A stretch of DNA of 64,000 nt, taken from CAZJLP01 sp964546955 (GTDB lineage: Bacteria > Verrucomicrobiota > Verrucomicrobiia > Opitutales > Opitutaceae). Position numbers and translations under genes: made by a program. The stretch covers positions 1 through 64,000 of the forward strand of contig CAZJLP010000012.1 in assembly GCA_964546955.1 (NCBI GenBank). Direction: 5' to 3'. This document shows positions 9,390 to 18,567 of this stretch, piece by piece. Positions within the stretch are counted from its first letter, which is position 1. The number at the start of each line of letters is the position of its first letter. The notes beneath the pieces were generated by a model. It searched no databases. It was not told where the DNA came from and saw only the letters and a program-made list of their open reading frames with translations.

Positions 9390-10267
9390 TGCCCATGACG
9401 GGGACGGTTTCTTCTCCTGACTGGCGGCGCGAGGCGCTGGCTGCCGCGGAGCATTGCCGCCTGCCATTCGGGCGGCAGAGCTGGAGGGGGACGCAGGGGA
9501 ACTGGCTCGGCGCCGGCCTCGGCAGCTCGATCGATTTTCAGGATCACCGCGCTTATGCGCCGGGCGACGATCCCCGTTACATCCACTGGGCTGCCTACGC
9601 GCGCACGGGGCAACTCACGATGAAGCTGTATCGCGCGGAGTCAGCGCCGCTGGTGGATATCGCGATCGACGTCTCCGCTTCGATGGCGATGACGCGCCGC
9701 AAAGAGGAGCGGCTCGACGCACTGCTCGCGTTTTGCGTGGAGAGCGCGGACCGGGCGGCGGCCCCCGTTCGTATTCACGCGGCCAGCGGACGCATCGTGA
9801 GGCCGGTCCCGGCCGACCGCGTGCGGGCCGGACGCTGGCGCGAATCCATCAACGCGGTGCCAGGGGCGGGGGCCGCGCCGGGGCCCCTGCCGTGGCGGAA
9901 CGGCGCGATGAAAATCCTGATTTCCGATCTGCTTTTTGCCGGGGATCCCGCGGCGGTGTTGGCGCCGATGGCGGTCGGCAATGGCCTTTCGCTCCTTTTT
10001 GTCCCCACTTTGGCAGAGGAGGCGGAAATCGCCGAACGCGGCAACGTGGAGTTGATCGATTGCGAGTCCGAGACGCGCCGCCACCAGCAGGTCGACGAGG
10101 GCGTGGCGAAACGTTATCGCGAGGCCTATCGACGCCACTTCGCCCTTTGGAGCGAAGGCTGCCGCCGCCGCGGCATCACCCTGGCGACCGTGAAAGCGGA
10201 AGGCTCATTGACGCATGCCCTGGTCGCGGAAGCGCTGCCGAAAGGCGCAGTCGAGCCGAACACCTGA
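9389..10267 (+). CDS. DUF58 domain protein
   Basis: The 292-residue protein has the DUF58 core motif YAPGDDPRYIHW near residue 53, preceded by GSSIDFQDHR and followed by a degenerate VWA-type segment IDVSASMAM. DUF58 proteins are usually encoded between a MoxR ATPase and BatA-type VWA proteins, as here, and are presumed partners of MoxR. There is no signal peptide or membrane helix, so it is probably cytoplasmic. The start at ATG 9389 overlaps the permease stop (TGATG); GTG 9386 and ATG 9395 are alternatives. It is followed after 16 bp by the BatA-like gene. Confidence 0.9.
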   Translation: MPMTGTVSSPDWRREALAAAEHCRLPFGRQSWRGTQGNWLGAGLGSSIDFQDHRAYAPGDDPRYIHWAAYARTGQLTMKLYRAESAPLVDIAIDVSASMAMTRRKEERLDALLAFCVESADRAAAPVRIHAASGRIVRPVPADRVRAGRWRESINAVPGAGAAPGPLPWRNGAMKILISDLLFAGDPAAVLAPMAVGNGLSLLFVPTLAEEAEIAERGNVELIDCESETRRHQQVDEGVAKRYREAYRRHFALWSEGCRRRGITLATVKAEGSLTHALVAEALPKGAVEPNT

Positions 10268-10283
10268 ACCCACCGCGTTCGCC

Positions 10284-12059
10284 ATGTCGCTCACGTTTGC
10301 CAATCCTGCCGGTTTATTCGCTTTGCTGGCGTTGCCGGCGATCGTGGCCATTCACTTTCTTCAGCAACGCAGCCGCACGCTGCGGACGAGCACGCTCTTT
10401 CTTTTGGATTCGCTGGCACCGGAAAGTCGGGGAGGGAAAACGTGGCAGCAATTGCGGTCATCCCGCGCCCTCTGGCTGCAATTGCTGGCGGCACTGCTGG
10501 TGGCCTGGGTCCTCAGCGCGCCGCGCTGGCGGCGCACCGATTCGGCGCAGACGGTCGTGGTGGTTCTCGACAGCGGCGCGTCCATGGCGCCGTTTCGAGA
10601 GGACGCTCTTCGCGTCGTTCGCGAGCGGTTCGCGGCGGCCGCGGCGCGAGCCACGCATACGCAGTGGATCGCACTCGGCACGGATTTGAGGCAGGAGCCT
10701 TTCTACCAGGGGCCAGAGTTGAACGCGGCGCTCGCGTCGCTGTCGAAGTGGAAGCCGTCGCGGGGATCTCACGATCCCGTGCCGGCCCTCCGGCTGGCGC
10801 AGACCCTGGCCGGCGCTTCCGGTCTCACCTGGTTTGTGACCGATTCACGTGAGAAAGCGCCGCCCGGCGAACGCGTCATCGGGGTCGGACGGCCGATCGC
10901 CAATGTCGGTTTTGCCGGGGGTGCCGTGTCGCTTGTCGACGCGCAGTGGCGCTGGCGTGTGCTGGTCAGGAACTACACGGACGACGCGCAGGAACGCGTC
11001 TGGACCGTGAAATCGGGCGAAGTTGAAGGGCCGCGGCAGCGCATCGAGCTCAAGGCGAATGGACTGGTGGAACTGAGCGGCGAGATGGTGAAGGAAGGCG
11101 AACTCGTGCTGCGGCTCGAGTCCGACGCTTTTCCCGACGACGATTGCTTCCCATTGGTGCGTCCGGCTGCGAAACCCCTGGCGGTCGCGATCGAACTGGA
11201 GGGCGAAATCGGGGATTTTTTCCGGCGGGCGGTTCTCGGTGTCGACGGCGCGGTCTTGGCCGCCGGGGCTCCGGCAATGCTGCGTGTGGGATCCGGAGCG
11301 GAACGTCCCGCGGGCCCGGCGATTTGGCTGGCACCTTCGGCTGCACCGGCGGGAAAATCGCAGACGATTCTGCGGGCTCCCGTGACCCCAGAACGCAACG
11401 AACTGGTCGACAATTTGAACTGGCAGGGCTGGCTGGGGGCGGGCGCTGGCGGTCTCACGCCGGGTCCGGGAGATGCGCTCCTCCTGTGGCACAATGACGC
11501 CCCGCTGGCCTGGACCTCCGGAGGTTCCGACCAGACACGACAGCTCGTGCTCAACTTCGACTGGACGGCGAGCAATGCCTCGCGACTGCCGGCGACGGTG
11601 CTGCTGCTGCAGCGCTTTGTCCGGCGCGTCCGCGATGCGCAGGGCGGTCGCTATACCGCGAATTTCGATGCCCAGGGACAGGTGGCGATCTCGGCGAAGG
11701 ATCGTCCGCCGGGCGTCTCTGCCATCCTTGACGAGCGACCGGTGGTGGCGGGCCACACGCCTCGGCAGCGTACGGTGACGCCGGCCGAGCTCACGGCGTT
11801 GCGCGCTCCGGAGGCGCCCGGCTTTTTCATCCTGCGACGCGGAGACGAAACCCTTGTGCACGGCGCCACTCAGTTCGCGGACACGCGCCAGGCGGATTTC
11901 CGGAAGGCCGAAACGTTTGTGACCGGGCCACCGGTGAATGAAACCGAAGCGATGGAGAGAAACACACGCGGGGATCCGTATGTCTTGGTCTGGCTTGCCC
12001 TGCTCGGTCCCTGTCTTTTGGCGAGTTGGTGGCCGACACGGGGAAAGGCGAGGGCATGA
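10284..12059 (+). CDS. BatA-type membrane protein with degenerate VWA domain
   Basis: The 591-residue protein begins with the typical BatA N-terminal helix (FANPAGLFALLALPAIVAIH) and the conserved LRTSTLFLLDSL segment, then a second helix (LWLQLLAALLVAWVLSAPRW). A VWA-like domain follows, but the metal-site motif reads DSGAS instead of the canonical DxSxS, so metal binding is doubtful. A long beta-rich extracytoplasmic part ends in a C-terminal helix (YVLVWLALLGPCLLASWW). The stop overlaps the next gene by 4 bp. The start was set at ATG 10284; an upstream in-frame TTG at 10215 lies inside the DUF58 gene. It likely forms a membrane complex with the other VWA protein of the operon. Confidence 0.85.
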   Translation: MSLTFANPAGLFALLALPAIVAIHFLQQRSRTLRTSTLFLLDSLAPESRGGKTWQQLRSSRALWLQLLAALLVAWVLSAPRWRRTDSAQTVVVVLDSGASMAPFREDALRVVRERFAAAAARATHTQWIALGTDLRQEPFYQGPELNAALASLSKWKPSRGSHDPVPALRLAQTLAGASGLTWFVTDSREKAPPGERVIGVGRPIANVGFAGGAVSLVDAQWRWRVLVRNYTDDAQERVWTVKSGEVEGPRQRIELKANGLVELSGEMVKEGELVLRLESDAFPDDDCFPLVRPAAKPLAVAIELEGEIGDFFRRAVLGVDGAVLAAGAPAMLRVGSGAERPAGPAIWLAPSAAPAGKSQTILRAPVTPERNELVDNLNWQGWLGAGAGGLTPGPGDALLLWHNDAPLAWTSGGSDQTRQLVLNFDWTASNASRLPATVLLLQRFVRRVRDAQGGRYTANFDAQGQVAISAKDRPPGVSAILDERPVVAGHTPRQRTVTPAELTALRAPEAPGFFILRRGDETLVHGATQFADTRQADFRKAETFVTGPPVNETEAMERNTRGDPYVLVWLALLGPCLLASWWPTRGKARA

Positions 12060-14626
12060 GTTTCGGCGCTCCCGAGTGGCTTTTTCTCGCGCCGGCGCTC
12101 GCCGTGCTCGGCTGGCGGGTACCGGCGCTGCGCTTGCACGATCCCTTGCGCGGGTCGTGCCTGCTCGTGCTCATGCTCGCGCTCGCGGACCCACGGTGGC
12201 GTTTCGGAGAGGATGGTTTGGATGTATGGCTTCTCGTCGACCGTTCGGATTCCGCCTCCAGCGCGACGGTCGCCCAGTCGTCCGAAGTGATTTCCATTCT
12301 CGAACGCACGCGAAAGACGGGAGACCGGGTGATCGTCGTGGATTATGCGGCCGAGGCGGTGCGACGGGACCGGGGCGATGCCGTCCTTCGGGGCAGCACG
12401 AAACAAACGCGCACGGGCAACGCGCTGGAGTTTGCGCTCGCGCAACGGGCCGACGATCGCACGACGCGCATGCTCCTCTTGAGCGATGGCTTTGCCACGG
12501 AGCCGCTCGGACCGGTGGCTGAGCAGTTGCTGCGCAGCGGCGTTGCGTTGGATTACCGCTTGGTCGGACGGGAAGGCGGGGCCGATTTTCGCGTGACAGG
12601 CGTCGAGACGCCCGTGCGCGTCCTCCCTGGGGAGGCCTTCTTGGTGCAGTTTGCGGTCGCCGGGACGAAAGATGGCGATGTGCCGTGGGAAGTTTCGCGG
12701 GACGGTCGCGCGGCGACCTCCGGCACCGTTTCGATTCGGAAGGGGATCGGACGCGTGCGTTTGACCGACCGTCTCGCGGCCGGCGGCGCGGTCTCATACC
12801 AGGTCCGGTTGCGGCCTCTCGAGGACAGCCATTCCGAAAACAATGTGGCGTCGTCCTGGGTCGAGGTGGCGGCAGGTCCCCGCACCCTGCTTGTCACCGC
12901 GTATGCCGACGATCCGCTGGCGGGGATGCTCCGCTCGCAGGGTCAAACGGTGCAGGTGGTGACCGATGCGCAGACGCTGACCGCCGCCTCGTTGACGGGG
13001 GCGCGTTCCGTCATCGTGAACAACGTGCCCGCGCACCGCGTGTCGCCGGAATTCCTGATGGCCCTCGATTTTTTTGTTCGCGAACAAGGCGGAGGCCTTT
13101 TGATGACCGGGGGCGAGCACAGCTTCGGAGCGGGGGGGTATTTTTCGTCGGCGATCGATCCTCTGCTTCCCGTGTCGATGGAACTGAGGAAGGAACATCG
13201 CAAGCTGGCCACGGCGATGGCGATCATCCTGGATCGTTCCGGTAGCATGGCGCAGAGCGTCGGAGGCGGCCGGACCAAGATGGATCTCGCGAACGCGGGC
13301 TCGGCCCGCGCGATTGAACTGCTGGGCGACATGGATGCCGTTTCCGTTCACGCGGTGGACACGGTGCCGCACCAGATCGTGGAGCTGGCGCAAGTCGGGC
13401 CCAATCGAGAAGCGATGATCGAGTCGGTGCGTCGCATTGCCAGCACGGGCGGCGGCATCTATGTTTATGAAGGCCTGCTGGCGGGATGGGCCGAACTGCA
13501 GAAGGCCGAATCGGGTCAGCGCCATTTGATTCTTTTCGCCGACGCGGCGGATGCAGAGCAGCCCGGCCGCTACGAAGAATTGCTCGCGGAAATGCGGAAA
13601 GCAGGGGCGACGGTCAGCGTCATCGGTTTGGGCTCCGAACACGATAGCGATGCCAATTTCCTCAAAGACGTCGCGGACCGCGGCGGCGGCCGCATCTTCT
13701 TCAATAGCGACCCCGAGCAGCTCCCCGCGGTTTTTGCGCAAGAGACGGTGTCGATCGCACGCTCGGCGTTCATCAAAGAGGTGACTCCCATCCTTCCCAC
13801 TCCGGGCTGGTCGGAAATCGGCGCGCGAGCCCCCAATTGGCTCACGGCCGTAAACGGCTACAATCTGAGTTATTTGCGGCCCGGCGCGACTGCTTCGTTG
13901 ATCACGACCGACGAGTATCAGGCCCCCCTCGTGGCCACGTGGATGCGAGGAGCTGGACGTGTCGCCGCCGTCTCGTTCGCGGTGGGAGGCGATCACTCGG
14001 AGCTGGTTCGCGGTTGGAGCGACTACGGCACATTTGTGCAAACGCTTTCACGGTGGTTGTCGGGTGAGGACGTGCCGGCCGGTCTGGCTTCTCGGACAAC
14101 GCTCGAGGGGGAGCGGCTGACGATGGACTTGCTCTACGATGAAACGTGGGCCGATCGGATCGCGCAGGCCGGCCCCACCGCGACGGTAGCCATAGGAGAG
14201 GGCGGCAGGAGCGCGGACAAGACGCAGACATTGATCTGGGAAAAGATCGAGCCGGGCCATTTCCGGACAACGATGAATTTACCGCCAGGCCGCGCGGCGC
14301 GCGGTGCGATTCGCGCGGGTGGAATCACGTTGCCCTTCGGCCCCGTGGCCACACCCACGTCGGCGGAATGGAGTTTCGACCGCGATCGACTTCAGGAGCT
14401 GCGGGCCGTGGCCGAACGGACCGGGGGAAAAGAGGTGCTCGATCTCGCGAGCATTTGGAATTCGCCGCGCGAAAGTCACGTGAAGTCGTTCCGCGCCTGG
14501 CTGCTGGCGATCCTGCTGGGGCTGATCGTGGTGGAGGCGTTAATGACGCGGCTCGGAGTAAACCGCGCTTGGCCGCTGGCTCGAATCGGGAAGCTGAAAG
14601 TGCAGAAGTCGGAGGTTCGGGGGTAG
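12056..14626 (+). CDS. Large VWA-domain membrane protein with glutamine-amidotransferase-like segment
   Basis: The 856-residue protein is the last gene of the operon. Seen: two N-terminal hydrophobic segments, a first VWA-like region (LLVDRSDSAS), and a class-I amidotransferase-like segment around ALDFFVREQGGGLLMTGG that lacks an obvious catalytic Cys. A second, canonical VWA domain carries the MIDAS motif ILDRSGSMAQ near residue 395. A C-terminal helix FRAWLLAILLGLIVVEALM ends it. This domain set is common in Verrucomicrobia and Planctomycetes next to DUF58 and BatA genes. It is probably a MoxR client anchored in the inner membrane with a large periplasmic part. The start ATG overlaps the previous stop. 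Confidence 0.87.
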   Translation: MSFGAPEWLFLAPALAVLGWRVPALRLHDPLRGSCLLVLMLALADPRWRFGEDGLDVWLLVDRSDSASSATVAQSSEVISILERTRKTGDRVIVVDYAAEAVRRDRGDAVLRGSTKQTRTGNALEFALAQRADDRTTRMLLLSDGFATEPLGPVAEQLLRSGVALDYRLVGREGGADFRVTGVETPVRVLPGEAFLVQFAVAGTKDGDVPWEVSRDGRAATSGTVSIRKGIGRVRLTDRLAAGGAVSYQVRLRPLEDSHSENNVASSWVEVAAGPRTLLVTAYADDPLAGMLRSQGQTVQVVTDAQTLTAASLTGARSVIVNNVPAHRVSPEFLMALDFFVREQGGGLLMTGGEHSFGAGGYFSSAIDPLLPVSMELRKEHRKLATAMAIILDRSGSMAQSVGGGRTKMDLANAGSARAIELLGDMDAVSVHAVDTVPHQIVELAQVGPNREAMIESVRRIASTGGGIYVYEGLLAGWAELQKAESGQRHLILFADAADAEQPGRYEELLAEMRKAGATVSVIGLGSEHDSDANFLKDVADRGGGRIFFNSDPEQLPAVFAQETVSIARSAFIKEVTPILPTPGWSEIGARAPNWLTAVNGYNLSYLRPGATASLITTDEYQAPLVATWMRGAGRVAAVSFAVGGDHSELVRGWSDYGTFVQTLSRWLSGEDVPAGLASRTTLEGERLTMDLLYDETWADRIAQAGPTATVAIGEGGRSADKTQTLIWEKIEPGHFRTTMNLPPGRAARGAIRAGGITLPFGPVATPTSAEWSFDRDRLQELRAVAERTGGKEVLDLASIWNSPRESHVKSFRAWLLAILLGLIVVEALMTRLGVNRAWPLARIGKLKVQKSEVRG

Positions 14627-14637
14627 GCGTGATCGAG

Positions 14638-14785
14638 ATTATCATTCTCGTTCTCCTACTCTTACTCTTTCTCGCTCCCACACGATTGGTCACCTCCGGA
14701 AAAGTGGCTCTGATCCTAAGTCCGATTTGCCGAGTTCGTCCGATGGAGTAACCGGTCGTGCGGGGCGACGAGAACGAAAACGATT
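14638..14785. repeat. Family A inverted repeat, copy 1 (between converging genes)
   Basis: The left arm at 14641-14678 is made of hexamers such as CGTTCT, CCTACT and CTTACT. The right arm at 14764-14785 is its shorter reverse complement (GACGAGAACGAAAACGATTC) and has lost about three hexamers. The element fills the space between the stop codons of the VWA gene and the DUF420 gene. Confidence 0.8.
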
Positions 14786-14791
14786 CGCCGC

Positions 14792-15262
14792 CTAGTGGAC
14801 GGCGGAGGGCCACCATTGATACAAAAACAGATATACCAGGACTCCCGTCACACTTACGTAATACCAAATAGGATACGTCCACTTGGCCCAGGCTTTGTGG
14901 CGGTCGATCTGGCCCTGCAGGGCCAGGGCGAAGGTGCGGGGGACGAGGTAGGCGATGGCGATGGCAAGGACGATGTGGCTGATCAGCATCGCGTAGTAGA
15001 TCGAGCGGATCGCGCCTTCGCCGCCGAAAGGCGTGTGGACGCCGCGGACGAGAATTTTGTGCGTCACGTAACCCACCAAAAAAATGGCCGAGACGCCTCC
15101 TGCGGCGAGCATCAAGCCCCGGTGGGCGCGGATTCCCGCGGCCCGGCGCGAGGCGTCGGATTGTCTCTGGGCAAGTTTGATCTGGATGAAAGCGATCGTA
15201 ATCAGGATCGTGGCCAATCCATTGAGCAGCGCGTTGATCGCGGGAATGTGCTGCAGGGTCAT
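14792..15262 (-). CDS. DUF420 family membrane protein
   Basis: The 156-residue protein has about four membrane helices. Seen: the DUF420-style N-terminus PAINALLNGLATILITIAF, conserved histidines in RAHRGLMLAA and VTHKILV, HIVLAIAIAYLVP, and a final helix ending YLFLYQWWPSAV. DUF420 proteins are typically encoded with heme-copper oxidase assembly genes (CtaM-like proteins in Bacillus are needed for oxidase maturation), and here the gene overlaps ctaB by 4 bp. Its role in oxidase maturation is therefore likely. The start ATG 15262 was fixed by the overlap. Confidence 0.88.
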   Translation of the reverse strand: MTLQHIPAINALLNGLATILITIAFIQIKLAQRQSDASRRAAGIRAHRGLMLAAGGVSAIFLVGYVTHKILVRGVHTPFGGEGAIRSIYYAMLISHIVLAIAIAYLVPRTFALALQGQIDRHKAWAKWTYPIWYYVSVTGVLVYLFLYQWWPSAVH

Positions 15263-16176
15263 GAAGCGAAAAACCAACGGTCGACCACCAGCAGCGTGAG
15301 CTGGAGGGGCAGCCAAATGATGGAGGCGTAGAAGAGTTTCTTCGCACTGACTTCGCGCGACTCCGCTTTCATGAATGCGATCGCGCGCGCGATGAACCAG
15401 AGGCCGAGCATGATCGTGATGCCCAAATAAACCGTGCTGGCGAGCCCGAGGAAGCTCGGAAGCGCCGTGACCATCACCAGAGCAAAGGTGTTGATCAGCG
15501 ACCAGCGCGCGACATGCACCCCGGAAGCATCGCGCACGGGGAGCATCGGAAAACTCACATTCTCGTAGTCGTTCCGATAAATCCAGGCGATGGCCATGAA
15601 GTGCGGTATTTGCCAGAAGAGAAGGACTCCGAAAAGGATCCAACCGAGAGCCGGCTCCTGATGTCCGGCCGCGGCCCACCCGATGAGTGGCGGAAAGGCG
15701 CCTGCGATCGCGCCGAGTTCCGTCGACCACCGGGACCAACGTTTTGCCGGCGTGTACACCGCGAGATAGGAAACGATCGTCGCGAGCGCGAAGCTGGCGG
15801 CGAGGCCGTTCGCCTGATAAAAAAGGAAAGCCAGGCCGGCGGCGCAGAGGAGCCAGCCGAGCACGAAGGCGGAACCGGTGGCGACTTTTCCGGAGGGAAT
15901 CGGCCGATCGGCAGTGCGCTTCATCCGCGCATCAGTATCGCTCTCGAGCCACTGGTTGAGGGCTGCGACTCCGCCCGCGGCGAGAGACGTGCCGAGCAGA
16001 GTAAAGAAAAAGCGCGGTGCATCCCACGCCGGCCGCGCCGCCAAATAGCCGATCATCGCCGTCATGACCGACAAGAAGCTCAGACGCGGTTTGGTGAGGG
16101 CCAGGTAATCGGCGAATCGCGCCTTCGACGAACCCTGTGCCGCGGACTCGGCGGCGCTGGTGATTGGGCTGCTCAT
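15259..16176 (-). CDS. ctaB: Protoheme IX farnesyltransferase (heme O synthase)
   Basis: The 305-residue integral membrane prenyltransferase of the UbiA family adds a farnesyl group to heme B to make heme O. Seen: the first aspartate-rich motif in NQWLESDTDARMKRT with TADRPIPSG, a second motif region YRNDYENVSFPMLPV, and the N-terminal LTKPRLSFLSVM. Length and helix pattern are normal. It overlaps ctaA upstream and the DUF420 gene downstream by 4 bp each, giving a three-gene operon for heme A supply to the caa3 oxidase encoded at the left end of the window. Confidence 0.96.
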   Translation of the reverse strand: MSSPITSAAESAAQGSSKARFADYLALTKPRLSFLSVMTAMIGYLAARPAWDAPRFFFTLLGTSLAAGGVAALNQWLESDTDARMKRTADRPIPSGKVATGSAFVLGWLLCAAGLAFLFYQANGLAASFALATIVSYLAVYTPAKRWSRWSTELGAIAGAFPPLIGWAAAGHQEPALGWILFGVLLFWQIPHFMAIAWIYRNDYENVSFPMLPVRDASGVHVARWSLINTFALVMVTALPSFLGLASTVYLGITIMLGLWFIARAIAFMKAESREVSAKKLFYASIIWLPLQLTLLVVDRWFFAS

Positions 16177-17237
16177 GTGGAGGCGAGGCCGGAGGAAGGA
16201 GAGCGGGAGACGGCCGGAGCAACCAGGGCGCGGGTTGCGCCTTCCAACTGATCGCGGTGAAGCAACCAGGTGAGGAAAAAGGTCATGGCCAGCGTCGTGG
16301 CTCCCACAATCACATGGGCGGTGGTGAAGTTAGGGTCGCGCTGCGTCCAAACCGAGGCGGCGCCGAGCGCGATTTGTAGGAGGAGCAAGGCAAGAACCAA
16401 GACCGCCCCTTGTTTGATCACGGTTGACAGGGCCTTCTCCCGGAAAATCTTCACGGCAAACGCGATCAAGGCGGCGGACAGAAGCACGGCCATCAACCGG
16501 TGGGCGAAGTGGATTGAAACGCGAAAGTCCCAGGTGTGCGGGAGCAAGTTTCCCTCCGGCGTGCTCCAGGGAAAGGTGGGGATGGCGAGTCCGGCGAAGC
16601 TGTGCCGCATGACGGCCGCGATCGCGAGTTGGAGCAGAAGGAGACCGCAGCACCAGAGGCCAAACGATTTCAGACGTTTGCCTTCGGGAGACGAGGTGCC
16701 GGCCCAGCCCTCGATCCAGGGGCGAGAAAGGCCGGTGGCGATCGCGACCTGCGTACAAACGTAGACTTGCGCGAGCACCGCGTGCACCATGGCAAAGAGG
16801 CGGCCCAGGCTGGTGCTGACGGTTTCGACGAAGTGCGGCTCGAGCCGAACGCGAAGTCCGCCCACGATACCCTGCACGACCACGAGAATCACGGCAAAGA
16901 GAGCGGTCCGGCGCACCCACGGTCGCGATTCACGAGCAAAAACCCAGGCGGCGATGGAGATGGAAATCAGCCCCATCATCATGCCGCTGAGCCGGTGCGA
17001 ATGCTCGAGGAACATGGCGGTGTCCTTGAGCCAGCCATCCGGATTGAGAGACCCGTTGGAAAGCGGCCAATCCGGGAAAATCATGCCGACATTGTAGCTG
17101 GTCGTGAACGCGCCCAGCAGCACCAGGACGAAGACCCAGGCGCTTCCAGTCGCGGCAAACCAGGAGAGGCCAGGCTTGTACGTCGCGGAGGCCCTTCTTG
17201 CGGGCTTTGGATTTTGCGTTTTGGGTTGCAGGCTCAT
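16173..17237 (-). CDS. ctaA: Heme A synthase (COX15/CtaA family)
   Basis: The 354-residue membrane enzyme oxidises heme O to heme A. Seen: PDWPLSNGSLNP with LEHSHRLSGMMMG (a heme-binding EHxHR motif) in the first half and HFAHRLMAVLL in the second half, consistent with the twofold repeat of four helices. It heads the ctaA-ctaB-DUF420 operon and is divergent from the SCO-type copper chaperone, with about 114 bp between the two starts. Confidence 0.94.
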   Translation of the reverse strand: MSLQPKTQNPKPARRASATYKPGLSWFAATGSAWVFVLVLLGAFTTSYNVGMIFPDWPLSNGSLNPDGWLKDTAMFLEHSHRLSGMMMGLISISIAAWVFARESRPWVRRTALFAVILVVVQGIVGGLRVRLEPHFVETVSTSLGRLFAMVHAVLAQVYVCTQVAIATGLSRPWIEGWAGTSSPEGKRLKSFGLWCCGLLLLQLAIAAVMRHSFAGLAIPTFPWSTPEGNLLPHTWDFRVSIHFAHRLMAVLLSAALIAFAVKIFREKALSTVIKQGAVLVLALLLLQIALGAASVWTQRDPNFTTAHVIVGATTLAMTFFLTWLLHRDQLEGATRALVAPAVSRSPSSGLAST

Positions 17238-17306
17238 GTTGCTTGCGTCGGTTGCAGCAGGATCAAACGGGTAGGAGAAAGGTTACAGAACCCGGCTGCA
17301 AACCCT

Positions 17307-17340
17307 TTGACAAATTCGCCTCCTCTAATCCCTAGTCTTA
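17307..17340 (+). promoter_or_regulatory. Possible promoter for the SCO gene
   Basis: A perfect TTGACA (17307-17312) lies in the divergent ctaA/SCO spacer 40 bp before the SCO start. A good -10 hexamer at 17 bp spacing is not evident; TAGTCT at 17333 is a weak candidate at 20 bp. Treat as a suggestion only. Confidence 0.25.
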
Positions 17341-17351
17341 TCTCCTTGCTC

Positions 17352-18308
17352 ATGAGAACTCATCGACGACGTTTCGGTGCGGTGCGGCGGACCGCGACGG
17401 CCGTGCGTGTCGCGGCGATTGCGGCCGCGCTTGTGTCCGCGGCAAACGTTTCATTGCTAAGTGGTTGTTCAAAAAAAGAGGCGGCCAAGGCTTCTGCCGC
17501 GGCTCCGGCCAACCCCAAGGAGAAGCGCTTTCAGATCACGGGTGAGATCGTCAACGTTCATGCCGCGACGAATGTCCTGGATGTGCTGCACGACGAGATC
17601 AAAGGCTACATGCCGGCGATGACGATGGAGTTCAAGGTGACGCCGGGCGATATCGCGAACGCAAAGCCCGGCTTGAAGATCAAGGCCGAGATGGTCGACC
17701 CGGGGGATGGAGAGTTCCGTCTGGAGAAAATTTGGCCTTTAGACGCCGCCGCGGTCGAAAAGATCGACGCGGCGGCCAAGGCGCTTACCCAAGAGACCGC
17801 AATTTTGGGCAAGAACGCCTTCCGGGAGATCGGCGAGAAAATGCCCAATTTCGCGCTCTACGATCAGGAAGGACGCGTGGTCGAAAGCACCCGATTCCGC
17901 GGAAAGCAGCTCATGATCAATTTCATTTTCACGCGTTGTCCCATTGCCACGATGTGTCCCGCGGCGACCGCGCGGTTTCAGCTGACGCAGAAGTCCGCGC
18001 GCGAGGCGGGCGTCGCCAATTTGGAACTGCTTTCGATCTCGTTGGACCCCGAGTACGATACGCCGGGAATTCTGAAGGAGTACGCGCTCCAGCGCGGCAT
18101 CGACACGAGCAATTTCACGTTTCTGACCGGCCCCGAGAGCGCGATCAAAAATCTGCTGGCGCAATTCGGGGTACTTTCTGAACTGCAGGGCACGCTGATC
18201 AAACACACGCTCGCCACGATTCTCGTGGATGAGGCCGGAAAAATAGTATGGCGCGCAGATGGGGGTAACTGGGAGGTGCAGGAGTTTGTGCGGAAGATGA
18301 AGCGGTAG
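17352..18308 (+). CDS. SCO1/SenC copper chaperone with N-terminal CusF-like domain
   Basis: The 318-residue lipoprotein (signal ending LLSGC) helps insert copper into the CuA centre of subunit II. Residues about 50-120 form a CusF-type copper-binding domain (GEIVNVHAATNVLDVLHDEI, then GYMPAMTMEFKV). Residues about 150-318 form the thioredoxin-like SCO domain. Its copper/redox site reads FTRCPIATMCP, a CxxxxxC spacing rather than the canonical CxxxC, and the conserved distal His is in LIKHTLATILVDE. It is adjacent to heme A synthesis genes, so it is part of the oxidase assembly cluster. The ATG at 17352 was chosen because it starts the signal sequence; the upstream open frame is a shadow. Confidence 0.92.
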   Translation: MRTHRRRFGAVRRTATAVRVAAIAAALVSAANVSLLSGCSKKEAAKASAAAPANPKEKRFQITGEIVNVHAATNVLDVLHDEIKGYMPAMTMEFKVTPGDIANAKPGLKIKAEMVDPGDGEFRLEKIWPLDAAAVEKIDAAAKALTQETAILGKNAFREIGEKMPNFALYDQEGRVVESTRFRGKQLMINFIFTRCPIATMCPAATARFQLTQKSAREAGVANLELLSISLDPEYDTPGILKEYALQRGIDTSNFTFLTGPESAIKNLLAQFGVLSELQGTLIKHTLATILVDEAGKIVWRADGGNWEVQEFVRKMKR

Positions 18309-18325
18309 GTGAGAGTGGGGCGGAG

Positions 18326-18484
18326 TCGTTCTCGTTCTCTTACTCTTACTCGGCCCCGCAGAGATTGTTCACTCGCGAACGCCGCCCAGCTTCGATGAAG
18401 ATGCAAGTCCGAGAGATCAAACGATTCGGCGAATCCGCCACCCGGGGGACGAGAATGAGTAGGAGTAAGAGAACGAGAACGATT
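18326..18484. repeat. Family A inverted repeat, copy 2
   Basis: The left arm (18326-18353) begins TCGTTCTCGTTCTCTTACTC. The right arm (18447-18484) is its near-perfect reverse complement (GAGTAAGAGAACGAGAACGA at its outer part). About 90 bp separate the arms. It lies between the SCO gene and the ATPase gene, both on the plus strand. Confidence 0.85.
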
Positions 18485-18567
18485 CGAGCACGGGCGGGCG
18501 GGGCACGGTGTGCCGGCCCAGCTACTCGCTCCTTGCCAAGGACGGCCCCTGCCGCGACCCTCGTTGC

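Noticed and set aside
12056..14626. Active glutamine amidotransferase domain in the VWA protein
   Set aside because: The segment has the fold-like GGGLLMTGG motif but no catalytic Cys in the expected elbow.
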